Origin: a virus
DNA length: 34,996 bases
IMG/VR virus record: IMGVR_UViG_3300046559_000118
Coordinates: 1-34,996 of that record
Direction: 5' to 3' (one strand)
This document shows, piece after piece, positions 8,603-16,864 of this stretch (the first letter of the stretch is position 1; every line of letters starts with the position of its first letter). Both the position numbers and the translations under genes were made by a program. The notes under the pieces were generated by a model. The model did no database searches. It saw only the letters and a list, made by a program, of their open reading frames with translations, and had not been told where the DNA came from.

Positions 8603-9838
8603 TTAGCTCCACGCCCGCAGGGCGAAGTAGGGCAGAATCGGGGCCGCTCCCACGAGCGCGTCCATGCGTCGTGGCATCTGGTCCGTCTGCGCGTTGTACT
8701 GATCGACGTAGCGGACGGATACCTTATCCGTCTTCGCGCCAGGTGTGCGTCCTGCCACCGCGCCGGCCAGCTTCACCGGCAGATCCGCGGACACGAAGGC
8801 GAAGGCCGCCGGGTTGGCAATCAGGTTCTGCTTGCTATTGGTCGCCGTCATGGTCGCGCTGACCGTACCGGTCGCCCCAAGGAACGTGATCGCCGCGTTG
8901 TTCGCACACAGGGCGTTGATGGTCTGGAGCTGAGAGTTCGTGTCCGCGATCATCGAGGGGCTGATGTTGAGCGTGACTGTGCTTGAGCCAGAGGCATCCG
9001 CGGTAATGACAAACTGCTGCAGAATCCCGGTGTTGGTGTAGGAGATCGGGTTCACGCCGTAGACGCTGTCAATCGTGAACACGTCGCCCTGCTTGAAGGC
9101 GTAGGTGCCCAAGCCCGAGAGCGCCAGCGTCGAACCCGTCTGGTTCGCGCTCGAGGTGACGGGCGTGCCGCTCGTCATGGAACCCGTCGTGAACATAGGC
9201 ATGTTCGAGTCCCACGCCCATTCCGCCACGCCAAACGCGCCCATCCCGAACAGCCCCGTCTTGAAGTAGGAGCTGATCTGCGACGCCGGGTTGAACAGGG
9301 CCGCATTGGTCGAGAGGAGCGACGACTGCTGGCGCGGATCGATCACGCCGAGCAGTTCTTCGGGAACGCCGAAGGCCCGCAACATCGCCACGCCGTCGTT
9401 CCAGGTGTCGTTCGAGGTGATGCGTATGCCGGGGCTGCCAATCGAGAAGTAGACCGACTTGTAGACCTGACCCAGGAAGAACACATCGCACTCGTTCGCG
9501 AGCGCAACCCCGGCCGGCTTCGTGTAGCGCGACTGGACTTCCTCCACGAGCACGGCGTCATCAGCGGACGACCAGCCCATCGCCACCTGCAACTGATCGG
9601 TGAGCGAGATGGGAACGGTCTGGTTCAGAATCGGCTGCTGCTGGAGGGCTTGCCCGCGCTTGACGCGGAACCGCTGCGGGATGCGCTGGCTGACGGTATA
9701 CCCAATCTGGGCGCCGTCCGGCTTGTCTTTCCACTCGTCGCCGTACGTGGGATCGGTCAGGTTCAACGCCTTGATGTTGTTGTCCCAGAACATCGCCACG
9801 TCCGTACTGACCCAGTTCGGACTGATAAACGTATTCAT
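8603..9838 (-). CDS. major capsid (coat) protein, P22 gp5-like
   Basis: A 411-residue coat protein of the P22 type (HK97 fold with an inserted beta domain). The N-terminal helix (WVSTDVAMFWDNNIKAL), the strand region PQRFRVKRGQALQQQP and the phrase DDAVLVEEVQSRY fit that family. The central part (about residues 205-335) is a Thr/Ser-rich inserted domain. The C-terminus (IANPAAFAFVSADLPVKL, SVRYVDQYNAQTDQMPRRMD) is the conserved A-domain strand set with the arginine-containing end. The family is usually 390-430 residues long. It follows the scaffold gene directly, as in P22, and its ribosome site lies in a hairpin (see 9839). Confidence 0.88.
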   Translation of the reverse strand: MNTFISPNWVSTDVAMFWDNNIKALNLTDPTYGDEWKDKPDGAQIGYTVSQRIPQRFRVKRGQALQQQPILNQTVPISLTDQLQVAMGWSSADDAVLVEEVQSRYTKPAGVALANECDVFFLGQVYKSVYFSIGSPGIRITSNDTWNDGVAMLRAFGVPEELLGVIDPRQQSSLLSTNAALFNPASQISSYFKTGLFGMGAFGVAEWAWDSNMPMFTTGSMTSGTPVTSSANQTGSTLALSGLGTYAFKQGDVFTIDSVYGVNPISYTNTGILQQFVITADASGSSTVTLNISPSMIADTNSQLQTINALCANNAAITFLGATGTVSATMTATNSKQNLIANPAAFAFVSADLPVKLAGAVAGRTPGAKTDKVSVRYVDQYNAQTDQMPRRMDALVGAAPILPYFALRAWS

Positions 9839-9865
9839 GCTCGTACCCTCACGAAGGGCGCGAGC
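9839..9865 (-). promoter_or_regulatory. hairpin covering the coat-gene ribosome binding site
   Basis: Read on the minus strand, GCTCG (9865-9861) pairs with CGAGC (9843-9839), and inside it CCCT pairs with AGGG, part of the GAGGG ribosome site eight bases before the coat ATG. The stem is 5 + 4 pairs with a small internal loop. It could hold back coat translation until ribosomes finishing the scaffold gene open it. The pairing is seen; the control role is inferred. Confidence 0.4.
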
Positions 9866-9878
9866 CGGCCTGATCTAC

Positions 9879-10910
9879 TTAGCGAGCCTTCGGCGCAAAG
9901 GCGCGGCGATGCTCATCGATAGATCGAATCGACCCATCCGTCGGGGGTGGTGTCGAGCCGGATCGCTGAGCCTCAGTCCGCAATGGTGTGGGCGGCTTCG
10001 GAGGCAGAACCATGGGGGTCACGCTGGGGGCCGCACCATTCGAGCCGGCCGCCGCAGGGACAGTCGATGCGAACCGTTGCGCGAGCAACGTGAGCTGCTT
10101 CACTTGCTGCAGCGGTGAACTCCGGAGCATCGCATCTAACTGCTCCGGATGTTGCTGGAGATGATACAGGACATCCGGCCCGTTGTCATCATCCAAGATG
10201 AAATCCCCGACCGGCGTGCCTGGCTGAACATAGGGATCCATCGCGGGGTGGAACGCCTTATACGCCACCGCCTCGAAATCGGCATACTTCGCTTTCGCCG
10301 CTTCCGTCCGCTGGCGGAACGTCCCGAACCGCTGGGCCATCACCTGCTGCTGCTGGGCCACGGCGTTCTCGCGGCGCCGGTCATAGGACGCCAACGCTCG
10401 CGCATGAGCCAAGTAGGGGTCGTCGGATTTGCCGATGAAGTCTTGGAGCGTGGGTTCGGGTTCGCCAAATCCGGGCGTCTGGATGGGGGCCGGCATGGTC
10501 TGGACTGGCGGCGCGGCCGGCATCTGGGCAGGCTTGCCCACGCGCTCAATCAGTTCCGCGCGGCGCCGAATCGTATAGGCCCGCTCGCTCTCGCCGTCTT
10601 GTCTCGCGATGTCCTGACCGAACTGTTCCTCCGCCGTCTTGAGACGCTTCGTCAGCGCGTCAATCTGCGCCAGATCATCTGGGGTGGCTTGCTGGCTCTT
10701 GGCCCGATGCCGCTTGAATCCGGGCTGATACTGGCCGCGCCCGTCTCGGCGCTGCTGGGGCTCTGGCGCCACCGGTTCGCCCACCGCATCCGCCACCGCC
10801 GCATCGGCCGCATGCTCAATCGCATCTGGACCGAAGCGATTGCGGTGATCCTCAATCGAAGTCGTCTGGACTTCCGGAATTTCCTCTGGGACGACGGCAG
10901 GTTCACTCAT
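9879..10910 (-). CDS. scaffolding protein, P22 gp8-like
   Basis: A 343-residue, highly charged and helical protein between portal and coat genes, the standard place of the scaffold. It begins with an acidic part (EEIPEVQTTSIEDHRNRF) and carries Gln/Arg-rich coiled-coil stretches (DALTKRLKTAEEQFGQDIAR; RRRENAVAQQQQVMAQRF). It includes the FEAVAYKAFHP region common in podoviral scaffolds and ends with a basic, Pro-rich tail (RSIDEHRRAFAPKAR) that would contact the coat. P22 gp8 is 303 residues. Its start overlaps the portal stop by an ATGA junction (10907-10910). Confidence 0.78.
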   Translation of the reverse strand: MSEPAVVPEEIPEVQTTSIEDHRNRFGPDAIEHAADAAVADAVGEPVAPEPQQRRDGRGQYQPGFKRHRAKSQQATPDDLAQIDALTKRLKTAEEQFGQDIARQDGESERAYTIRRRAELIERVGKPAQMPAAPPVQTMPAPIQTPGFGEPEPTLQDFIGKSDDPYLAHARALASYDRRRENAVAQQQQVMAQRFGTFRQRTEAAKAKYADFEAVAYKAFHPAMDPYVQPGTPVGDFILDDDNGPDVLYHLQQHPEQLDAMLRSSPLQQVKQLTLLAQRFASTVPAAAGSNGAAPSVTPMVLPPKPPTPLRTEAQRSGSTPPPTDGSIRSIDEHRRAFAPKAR

Positions 10911-13252
10911 GCGGGCTCCTGGGGTGAGGCGGGCGGTTGCTGGGCGGCGGCTTGCTGCTGCTGAACCGCCGACTGCGCGGCCATGGCGGACTCATGCGCG
11001 TGCTCGAGCAGTTGGCCGGCGGTCGTGTGCTGCTGGTCGCTCAACTGACTGGCTGCATCGTGGGCGCTCGTGTGCAGCATCTGGGCGACCCCCACCTTCT
11101 CATCGAGGACGGCGGCAATCCGCTTCGTCTCGGCCTCAATCGACGCCTCGGCGGCCGATGCCTGAATCTTCTGCTGGGTCGCTTGGATCGTCGCCTGCAC
11201 CTGCATCGCCGCGATCCTGAACCGCGTCTCATTATCGAGTTGGGCAATCTGCAAACGCGTCTGGCTGTCGAGCTGCTTCTCGGCCATGCCCGATTTCGCC
11301 TGCTGGACTTCCTGCTGCAACTGCTGGATCTGCGTCTGCGCCTGCTGCACCTGCGGATTTGGCGGCGCACTGCCCTGTTGCTCGGCCGCGATCATCTGCT
11401 GAATCGGCGGGGCCAGCATGGCCTTCGCCCGATCCGCGAGCTGCAGCCGATTCGGCGTATCGCCCGTCTTGAGATACAGATCCCCGAACCAGGTCATCAG
11501 CGACGGTTCAGCCTGAATCAACTCACCCAGCGCGGTATTCTCCTGCGTGCGACGGGACTCGGCCGAGCGCGTCACCTTCACAATCACGTTGAACTGCGCG
11601 TCCTTGGTGAGTTTCGCCACCTTCTGCGCCTGCTGCACCATCTGCTGTTTGGCCGGGTCTTGGCCGATCTGCATCTGCTGTTCTTCGCCTTCACCCGTCA
11701 GAATTCTGACGAGGCGGCCGGGTCGAATGCCATAGATGGGGTAGAGCTTGTTGTTGATGACCTGCCCCTCGTATTGCATCGACCTCGCGAGATTATCGAG
11801 GTAGTGGCTGCTCGACAGTTGCGCGTTCTGGATGACGGCATCAATCGCCTTACCAGACTTCGCACTCGGGGCCAGATTCGCCAAGCTCGCATCGGTCGCG
11901 TTCTTGAGCATCTGGTCGAACATGGCAATGGAATTCGCCATGGGGGCCAGATTGGGATCGAAACTAGCCCGCGCCGGAGCACGGAGTTCGCGCCCTTGAT
12001 CGTCATAGGTGCGGATGGGAAGAAACGGCAGGGCTCGCGTGGCCGCGAGTTTCCACTGGTCCTCATAACCATCAATGGCATCAGGATCGACCGTGACTGG
12101 CGAGATGGGCGTCAACCCCACCTGCTCCACCAGTTTCGACGTCATGTAGTTGAGCGCCATCTGCGGGTCACGGGCCGGCCGAATCACCCCATTGGCGCGA
12201 CGCTGCTCGTCGTAGGGCAACACCTCATCGCCCAAGACCTTGATGATGGGCATGTCCGGTCCGCTCTCGGTCGTCTGCTCGAGCGTGATTGATCCGCCCG
12301 CGCACTTGCAGAACTCGATCGTCTTATCGATGACTCTGCGCGTATCAATAAAGACCGTGCCTTCCGGCGCGTACTGCGCGGCCTCTTGTGGTGTGACATC
12401 CTCAGGGGAAGGCCCAACCCAGAACGTCTGTCCTGCGCCGGTGATGCCGAGCATCTTGGGCTGATACTTCGTCTCCCAATAGTCCACAATACGAATTGAT
12501 CGGTTGTCGCCCTCCTGCTTGTACCACTCCGGATAGGCTTCCGTCAGGCCCATGAACTCGTCGTCAGACATCCCGGCAAAGGATTTCCACTTCTTGCCGT
12601 CCACGTCCTGCCCGTACTCGGCTTCAAACCGATCACAAGACATCCATGTCCCCATGAACTCCCAATCGGCATCGGAGCCGTCTGGCATCGTATGGGTCGG
12701 ATCGAGCTTCACTGCTTCCTGATTGAAAATGCGGTCGATGTAGACTTCTTGGTCCCACGTCTTTCCGGGCAAGAATCTGGTGCGGACGATGTAGTACCCG
12801 CGGCCCGAAATCACCGCCCGCTTATAGGCCCATGTCCGGGCATCCGCCGCATGGGACGCCCGCTGAATCCGCCGCATGAGCCCTTCCCGGAGCGTGATCT
12901 CTTCGTCATCCGGCGTGATGCCCAGATCTCCAAAGTCCTCGGCCGGCGTGAGCTCAATCCCGATGTCGGCTTGCCGCTCCTGGTTGAGGATCTGTCGGAC
13001 GGGTTCCTTGACCTTGTCGATGACGAGCGTCGGACGGGCTGGGACCGCCGGCATCCCATTGACCGGCTGCTGACCTTGACGCGCCAGCCGAATCGTCTCC
13101 GGCCACTGCTGCCCATCCTCAAAGGCGATGTCCTCCAACTCGCGCTCGCATTGCTGCGATTCGCTGTCATTGGCGAACTTCCACCGCTCACGTAACTTCT
13201 TGAAGAAGTCGCTATCGCGGGGCAGGCGGGGAACCTTGGGCGCGTCGGCCAC
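10907..13252 (-). CDS. portal protein, P22 gp1-like
   Basis: A 781-residue protein of the P22 portal family (P22: 725). The N-terminus has the family's opening: LRERWKFANDSE, EDIAFEDGQQWPETIR, RPTLVIDKVKEPVRQI and RQADIGIELTP. The middle (about residues 100-500) forms the wing and stem, with DWEFMGTWMSCDRFEAEYGQ, the conserved FCKCAGG strand and PYDEQRRANG. From about residue 610 the protein is Gln-rich and coiled (QQAQTQIQQLQQEVQQAK), which fits the long C-terminal barrel of podoviral portals. Its stop and start overlap its neighbours by a few bases. Confidence 0.88.
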   Translation of the reverse strand: MADAPKVPRLPRDSDFFKKLRERWKFANDSESQQCERELEDIAFEDGQQWPETIRLARQGQQPVNGMPAVPARPTLVIDKVKEPVRQILNQERQADIGIELTPAEDFGDLGITPDDEEITLREGLMRRIQRASHAADARTWAYKRAVISGRGYYIVRTRFLPGKTWDQEVYIDRIFNQEAVKLDPTHTMPDGSDADWEFMGTWMSCDRFEAEYGQDVDGKKWKSFAGMSDDEFMGLTEAYPEWYKQEGDNRSIRIVDYWETKYQPKMLGITGAGQTFWVGPSPEDVTPQEAAQYAPEGTVFIDTRRVIDKTIEFCKCAGGSITLEQTTESGPDMPIIKVLGDEVLPYDEQRRANGVIRPARDPQMALNYMTSKLVEQVGLTPISPVTVDPDAIDGYEDQWKLAATRALPFLPIRTYDDQGRELRAPARASFDPNLAPMANSIAMFDQMLKNATDASLANLAPSAKSGKAIDAVIQNAQLSSSHYLDNLARSMQYEGQVINNKLYPIYGIRPGRLVRILTGEGEEQQMQIGQDPAKQQMVQQAQKVAKLTKDAQFNVIVKVTRSAESRRTQENTALGELIQAEPSLMTWFGDLYLKTGDTPNRLQLADRAKAMLAPPIQQMIAAEQQGSAPPNPQVQQAQTQIQQLQQEVQQAKSGMAEKQLDSQTRLQIAQLDNETRFRIAAMQVQATIQATQQKIQASAAEASIEAETKRIAAVLDEKVGVAQMLHTSAHDAASQLSDQQHTTAGQLLEHAHESAMAAQSAVQQQQAAAQQPPASPQEPA

Positions 13253-13458
13253 TAGCGGGACTTCTTCGGATGTAAGTACCCGCCGAGATTGGCATGGGGA
13301 TGCTTGACGTGCGCCGGCTTACCCTTCATCGAGCCCGCGGCGAAGTCGTGCATCTGCTGGTGGGTCATCGACCCGCGAATCTTGCGGGCCATCTGGAAGG
13401 ACGCGCCATGTTCGGCGGCACCCATCAGACGTTGCTGTGCGCGTGATTTGCTCGGCAT
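13252..13458 (-). CDS. small basic phage protein resembling the DUF3008 type
   Basis: A 68-residue basic protein between the large terminase and portal genes; its TAG shares one base with the portal ATG. The pattern MPSKSRAQQRLMGAAEHG and later MTHQQMHDFAAG-KGKPAHV matches a small conserved family (DUF3008-like, as I recall it) often found beside phage packaging genes. Its role is unknown. An AGGAGC ribosome site precedes the ATG. Confidence 0.7.
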   Translation of the reverse strand: MPSKSRAQQRLMGAAEHGASFQMARKIRGSMTHQQMHDFAAGSMKGKPAHVKHPHANLGGYLHPKKSR

Positions 13459-13467
13459 AATTCGCTC

Positions 13468-14961
13468 CTACTGCATCCCCCACGCCATCTCACCGCGGGT
13501 GGGCATCACTGTAACATCGTCCGTCAACTTCCTGACGCGGGCTTTGACCGGCTGGGCAAACGTCAGCGCCAGCGCATCGGCATCATCCGGGCTATCCAGT
13601 CCCCTCGCCTTCATGTCCGCTTTGGCTTCCAGCCAGATGCGCTGCTGGTTCTCCGGCCGCAACCCTGGCCCCGTCAGATCGGCCTCCAGCTGCGGGTCTT
13701 TGTCGATCGCGCCCGTGATCAGCCACTGCTTCATCGCCTGCCACATGTGATCCCGCATGAACCGGCACTGGGGATCAGGCGAATGGGCCCCAAAGTTCAC
13801 GTCGATGACGTTCTTGAACCCCAAGGATCGTAACCGCGACCCAATCGGGCCCGCAATGCCAGCCGCGTCGAGGAACAAGGTATGCACCCGCTGGCCTCCC
13901 CATTCGCGACTCAGGACATCGGCAAGTCGGTTGGTGAGGACGGACGGGTCTCGGGTGAACTCGCCCCTAATCCGAATCGGAGGAACACTGCGGGCATCCG
14001 CCCCGCGGCGGAAGCGTATGACGTTATCGTCCTCACCCCCCCAGGCGAGATCTGCGCCTGCCAGTAACGCTTCGTCGGGAAGCACGGCCACCTGACGAGT
14101 CTGAGCCTGGAGGACCCGTTCCTGGTCAATGAACTGAGCATCCGATGCGCGCGGCGGCAACCCGCGCACCCGCACGCGGACAAAATCGGAATCTTCGCCA
14201 TAGTCCTGAATCCACTCGGCAATCTGCTGCTTATTCGTGAACCGTGACTCTCGGCTGTCAATGATGCGCGTGCGCCAGCGGGTGCGCTCGGCGCCGAACG
14301 TGACGCGGTGAAACTTGCCGGTGGACCGGGTGCAGTTGCCCTGCAGGAAGATCATCGGCTCGCCGTCCGTCAAGCCGCCTTCGGCCACATCGAAGATCTT
14401 GTCAGGGATGGCGCTGGCTTCGTCAAACGCATAGAAGCTCGTGCTATCAGCCGCGTGCTGCCCGGCGAAGGCTTCCGAGTTCTCCTCACGGCAGGACTGC
14501 GGCGCACAGAACCAACTCTCGCGGAAGTCGCTGTGATACATCCGCTGCGTCGTGACGGTGAACCAGTGGCTGGTGAGGCACAGTTTCGTCCAGCGTTGAA
14601 TCTCCGCCCACGTCTTGGTTTCGAGCTGGGTGAACGTGTTGGCGGTGATGGTGCCCTTGCAGTGCGGGCGGGTGGACATGATCCAGTTGACGATCCAGGC
14701 GAGGCGCGCCGTCTTGCCGGTGCCGTGGCCGCTCGAGACAGACTCTCTGACCGCGGGGACCGCATCGCGGCCATTGAAGGCGTTGGTTCTGACCGACTCG
14801 CCAAGCTCAGCCAGCGTCTCGGCCTGCCAGTCATCCGGGCCGGCGTGCTGCTCGAGCGGGCCTGGTTCGCCCCAGGGATAGCAATACTGCACGAAGCCGA
14901 GCGGATCGGCGTAGAACTGGCTCACAAACTCGGCGAGTTCCTGATCAGCCGCGGTCGGCAT
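13468..14961 (-). CDS. terL: terminase large subunit
   Basis: A 497-residue packaging motor. The N-terminal ATPase has a Walker A loop SGHGTGKT (about 77-84), a Walker B with FYAFDEASAI (Asp180-Glu181) and a coupling region around GNCTRSTGKFHR. The C-terminal RNase H-like nuclease has the expected acidic residues: Asp304 in GADLAWGGEDD, Asp365 in LFLDAAGIAG and an Asp cluster at 457-462 (DSPDDADALALTF). It drives DNA into the prohead through the portal and cuts the concatemer. The length is typical. Its start lies inside the end of the small 14945-15112 gene, so coupling is likely. Confidence 0.93.
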   Translation of the reverse strand: MPTAADQELAEFVSQFYADPLGFVQYCYPWGEPGPLEQHAGPDDWQAETLAELGESVRTNAFNGRDAVPAVRESVSSGHGTGKTARLAWIVNWIMSTRPHCKGTITANTFTQLETKTWAEIQRWTKLCLTSHWFTVTTQRMYHSDFRESWFCAPQSCREENSEAFAGQHAADSTSFYAFDEASAIPDKIFDVAEGGLTDGEPMIFLQGNCTRSTGKFHRVTFGAERTRWRTRIIDSRESRFTNKQQIAEWIQDYGEDSDFVRVRVRGLPPRASDAQFIDQERVLQAQTRQVAVLPDEALLAGADLAWGGEDDNVIRFRRGADARSVPPIRIRGEFTRDPSVLTNRLADVLSREWGGQRVHTLFLDAAGIAGPIGSRLRSLGFKNVIDVNFGAHSPDPQCRFMRDHMWQAMKQWLITGAIDKDPQLEADLTGPGLRPENQQRIWLEAKADMKARGLDSPDDADALALTFAQPVKARVRKLTDDVTVMPTRGEMAWGMQ

Positions 14962-15112
14962 CGTAGAGAATTCTCACTGGGGCCGGCACCACTCTAGTGC
15001 TCACCACGGTGCCGTCACGATTCACCTGATCGATCTGATAGCCGGGCAGCGTACCAGACGGCACGGGGAGCGCGGTGATGCGGACCGAACCCATCAGGTC
15101 TTGTGCCGTCAC
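14945..15112 (-). CDS. 55-residue protein ahead of terL
   Basis: A small frame starting at GTG 15112, which overlaps the stop of the upstream gene (GTGA), and ending 17 bases inside the terL start. The product is beta-rich with few charges (MGSVRITALPVPSGTL, PGYQIDQVNRDGTVVSTR, VRILYDADRG). Tight overlaps on both sides and protein-like composition support it. I do not recognise the family. A competing ATG frame in this stretch gives only 33 residues. Confidence 0.5.
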   Translation of the reverse strand: MTAQDLMGSVRITALPVPSGTLPGYQIDQVNRDGTVVSTRVVPAPVRILYDADRG

Positions 15113-15228
15113 TCATCCTCCATGTGCTTCGTGATGTCGCGGCCGGCACTGGCGATGATGACCAGCGCCATCCCCGCGATGATCACAATGGCGCCCATGC
15201 AGCCGAGGCCCCAGTAGACGAAGCGCAT
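15109..15228 (-). CDS. 39-residue single-span membrane protein
   Basis: ATG 15228 follows a GGTGAG box. The product has one hydrophobic span of about 24 residues (FVYWGLGCMGAIVIIAGMAL, VIIAS) and a charged end (GRDITKHMEDE). Its stop overlaps the GTG of the next gene. It could be a small lysis or membrane-targeting factor; nothing more can be said. Several such tiny membrane proteins occur in this phage. Confidence 0.5.
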   Translation of the reverse strand: MRFVYWGLGCMGAIVIIAGMALVIIASAGRDITKHMEDE

Positions 15229-15232
15229 CAAC

Positions 15233-15475
15233 TCACCAGGAGTAGACGACGCGGGCGCCGGCGGTATTGTCGCCACTCGTCAGGTCATGCCGGAAGTAGC
15301 CCTGCACCTGCCATTGATCGGCATCCCCAAGGGTGAAGCTCGCCACGACTGACGCCCCGGTGGCATCCGTGGCGACGATCACGGCGTTGGTGTGGCCGGC
15401 TGGTAGCTGGGATGAGGCCAGCGTCTGCGCCACGATGTCATCGAGCTGCGCGGTGCCAAAGAGCGTGGTCGGCAT
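15233..15475 (-). CDS. small virion-type protein, 80 residues
   Basis: An 80-residue protein, helical at the start (DDIVAQTLASSQLPAGHTNA) and then strand-rich (VIVATDATGASVVASFTLGD, QWQVQGYFRHDL), ending VVYSW. It sits three bases after the stop of the coiled-coil gene. It looks like a small globular alpha-beta protein. The family is not recognised. Confidence 0.6.
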   Translation of the reverse strand: MPTTLFGTAQLDDIVAQTLASSQLPAGHTNAVIVATDATGASVVASFTLGDADQWQVQGYFRHDLTSGDNTAGARVVYSW

Positions 15476-15478
15476 AAC

Positions 15479-15805
15479 CTACGCCGGCGGGGCGGCCGGG
15501 GTGTTGGCGGCGACCGCATCGGCCAGCGCCTTCGTCTGCTGGTCAATCGTCGCGGCCAAGGCATCGATCTGCGCGATCGTGGCGGGGTCGGTGACGTTCG
15601 CCTTGAGCGCGGCGACTTCAGCGGAGAGCGTCTGCAAGAGCGTGACGACACTCGCGTTCACGGTCGTTTCGGCGGCCACGCTGGCCGTCAGGGTCGCAAT
15701 CGAATCAGCAAGAGCCATGAGTCTGTCCTCCAGTTGGTGAAGGCGCGCGTGCAGCCCGAGTAGGAGCGTCTCGAGGCGGTTATCGCGTGCCCAGCGTCCC
15801 CACAT
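15479..15805 (-). CDS. coiled-coil, Ala-rich phage protein
   Basis: A protein of up to 108 residues made mainly of heptads (SIATLTASVAAETTVNASVV; LLQTLSAEVAALKANV; TIAQIDALAATIDQQTKALA) with an Ala/Pro tail. Similar short coiled-coil proteins occur in many phage late regions without a known role. Two starts compete. ATG 15805 begins one base after the upstream stop and extends the coiled coil (NRLETLLLGLHARLHQLEDR). ATG 15718 has a better ribosome site (GGAGG, eight bases ahead) and would give 79 residues. Both may be used. Confidence 0.65.
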   Translation of the reverse strand: MWGRWARDNRLETLLLGLHARLHQLEDRLMALADSIATLTASVAAETTVNASVVTLLQTLSAEVAALKANVTDPATIAQIDALAATIDQQTKALADAVAANTPAAPPA

Positions 15806-15806
15806 G

Positions 15807-16103
15807 CTACACCCGTTCGGCGGAGTCTAACTCGCGGATTCTCGCCTTGAGGCCAGCGATAGACTCCGCGCACTTCTCGGCATGCGCGAGTTGCGCCTGC
15901 TTCATACACAACTCACACCAGTAGGTGTACAGACCGTGTGAATAGGCCAGCGAACCACCGTCGCCAGCCCATATACCAACCGGATGAGCGGTCGTGCCGA
16001 GTCGGCCGCAATTCTTGCAGGTGTTCTGATCGATGACATCATCCCATATGGCCTGCGTCGTCGCGTAGACAGCCTGCTGACTGGACCACAGAACGTTCGC
16101 CAT
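15807..16103 (-). CDS. 98-residue protein with a four-Cys zinc-binding pattern
   Basis: The start is set at ATG 16103, which has a GGGAG box six bases ahead and overlaps the upstream stop (TGATG); a longer frame upstream covers another gene. The product opens with a helix (SSQQAVYATTQAIWDDVID). It has CKNCG and, about 35 residues later, CELC, a likely zinc site. It ends in a charged helix (HAEKCAESIAGLKARIREL). Function unknown. Confidence 0.65.
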   Translation of the reverse strand: MANVLWSSQQAVYATTQAIWDDVIDQNTCKNCGRLGTTAHPVGIWAGDGGSLAYSHGLYTYWCELCMKQAQLAHAEKCAESIAGLKARIRELDSAERV

Positions 16104-16198
16104 CAGCTTCTCCCAAGGAAACGCATGATCGTCTCGAGAAGGCGCCATGCGACCACGATGAGCGCGCTGATAATCGCCACGCCGAGCAGCCAACCCAT
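16103..16198 (-). CDS. 31-residue single-span membrane protein
   Basis: A tiny frame locked between two genes: its ATG overlaps the upstream stop and its TGA overlaps the downstream ATG, both as TGATG. The product is a single hydrophobic helix (GWLLGVAIISALIVVAWRLL) with a short basic end (MRFLGRS). The linked overlaps are good evidence that it is translated. It may be a small holin-like or accessory membrane peptide; the role is not known. Confidence 0.55.
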   Translation of the reverse strand: MGWLLGVAIISALIVVAWRLLETIMRFLGRS

Positions 16199-16404
16199 CA
16201 GCCCACCATCGCGCCGTAGCCGGCCGCGCCCAACGCCCCCAAGATCGCCCCCTGCAGCCAGCGCCAGGCCGCCACGCGCCAGTTGTAGCTCACGGCATCA
16301 CTGAAGCTTTTCCAACTGCGGAAGGCTTGGAGATCGACGGCGGCGGCGGAGACAAGGCCACTCACCGCGCCTTTGGTAATCGGACTCGCGAGAACTGCGC
16401 TCAT
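16198..16404 (-). CDS. 68-residue protein with Gly/Ala-rich hydrophobic end
   Basis: ATG 16404 overlaps the small-terminase stop (ATGA) and is preceded by AAGGG. The product reads SPITKGAVSGLVSAAAVDLQ, then AFRSWKSFSDAVSYNWRVAA, then a hydrophobic helix (WLQGAILGALGAAGYGAMVG). It resembles small proteins seen near phage packaging genes. The last 25 residues could span or sit on a membrane. Function unknown. Confidence 0.6.
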   Translation of the reverse strand: MSAVLASPITKGAVSGLVSAAAVDLQAFRSWKSFSDAVSYNWRVAAWRWLQGAILGALGAAGYGAMVG

Positions 16405-16826
16405 GTGCTGCTGCCCTTCTTGAGCCGCGCCCGCGCTTTCTGCAAGGCCGCGACGACATCCACCTGTCCGCTGACGTTCATGTCCACAGACTCCACCGGC
16501 TTGTCGAGCACGCGATTGGCGAGATCGGTCCACGCTTGCACGCTCGGATCCTTCTCCCAGACTTCCATGTGCTCAAGCTCCTGGTCACTCTCAAGCATCG
16601 CGGCCGTGACCTTCTCGAACTTGCCGGTCTTGCTGTTGCGCGCGACGAGGTATTTGAGCCCTTTGGCGTTCGCAATCTGAGCGGCGGCCATCTCGTGCAT
16701 GTGAACCGCAAAGACCGTTCTGAGCGCCTCGCGCATGAGGGCTTTGTCTTTAGTCGCAGGCTGGGGCGTGCCAGGCGGTCTGCCGGCACCGGGACGCTTG
16801 CCGCCGCGTTTCGATTCATGCGCCAT
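16401..16826 (-). CDS. terS: probable terminase small subunit
   Basis: A 141-residue protein with the Gly/Pro/Arg-rich opening (KRGGKRPGAGRPPGTP) seen at the start of many small terminases and other phage DNA-binding proteins. Helices follow (DKALMREALRTVFAVHMHEM) and then a basic C-terminus (QKARARLKKGSS). It would recognise the packaging site and hand it to the large subunit encoded about 1.4 kb downstream. Six small genes separate the two, which is unusual. The ATG lacks a clear ribosome site and a stop codon lies immediately before it, so this is the longest possible start. Confidence 0.6.
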   Translation of the reverse strand: MAHESKRGGKRPGAGRPPGTPQPATKDKALMREALRTVFAVHMHEMAAAQIANAKGLKYLVARNSKTGKFEKVTAAMLESDQELEHMEVWEKDPSVQAWTDLANRVLDKPVESVDMNVSGQVDVVAALQKARARLKKGSST

Positions 16827-16864
16827 TCAAATGAATCAAACTGTGCGGTTAGGGCACACGCGAG

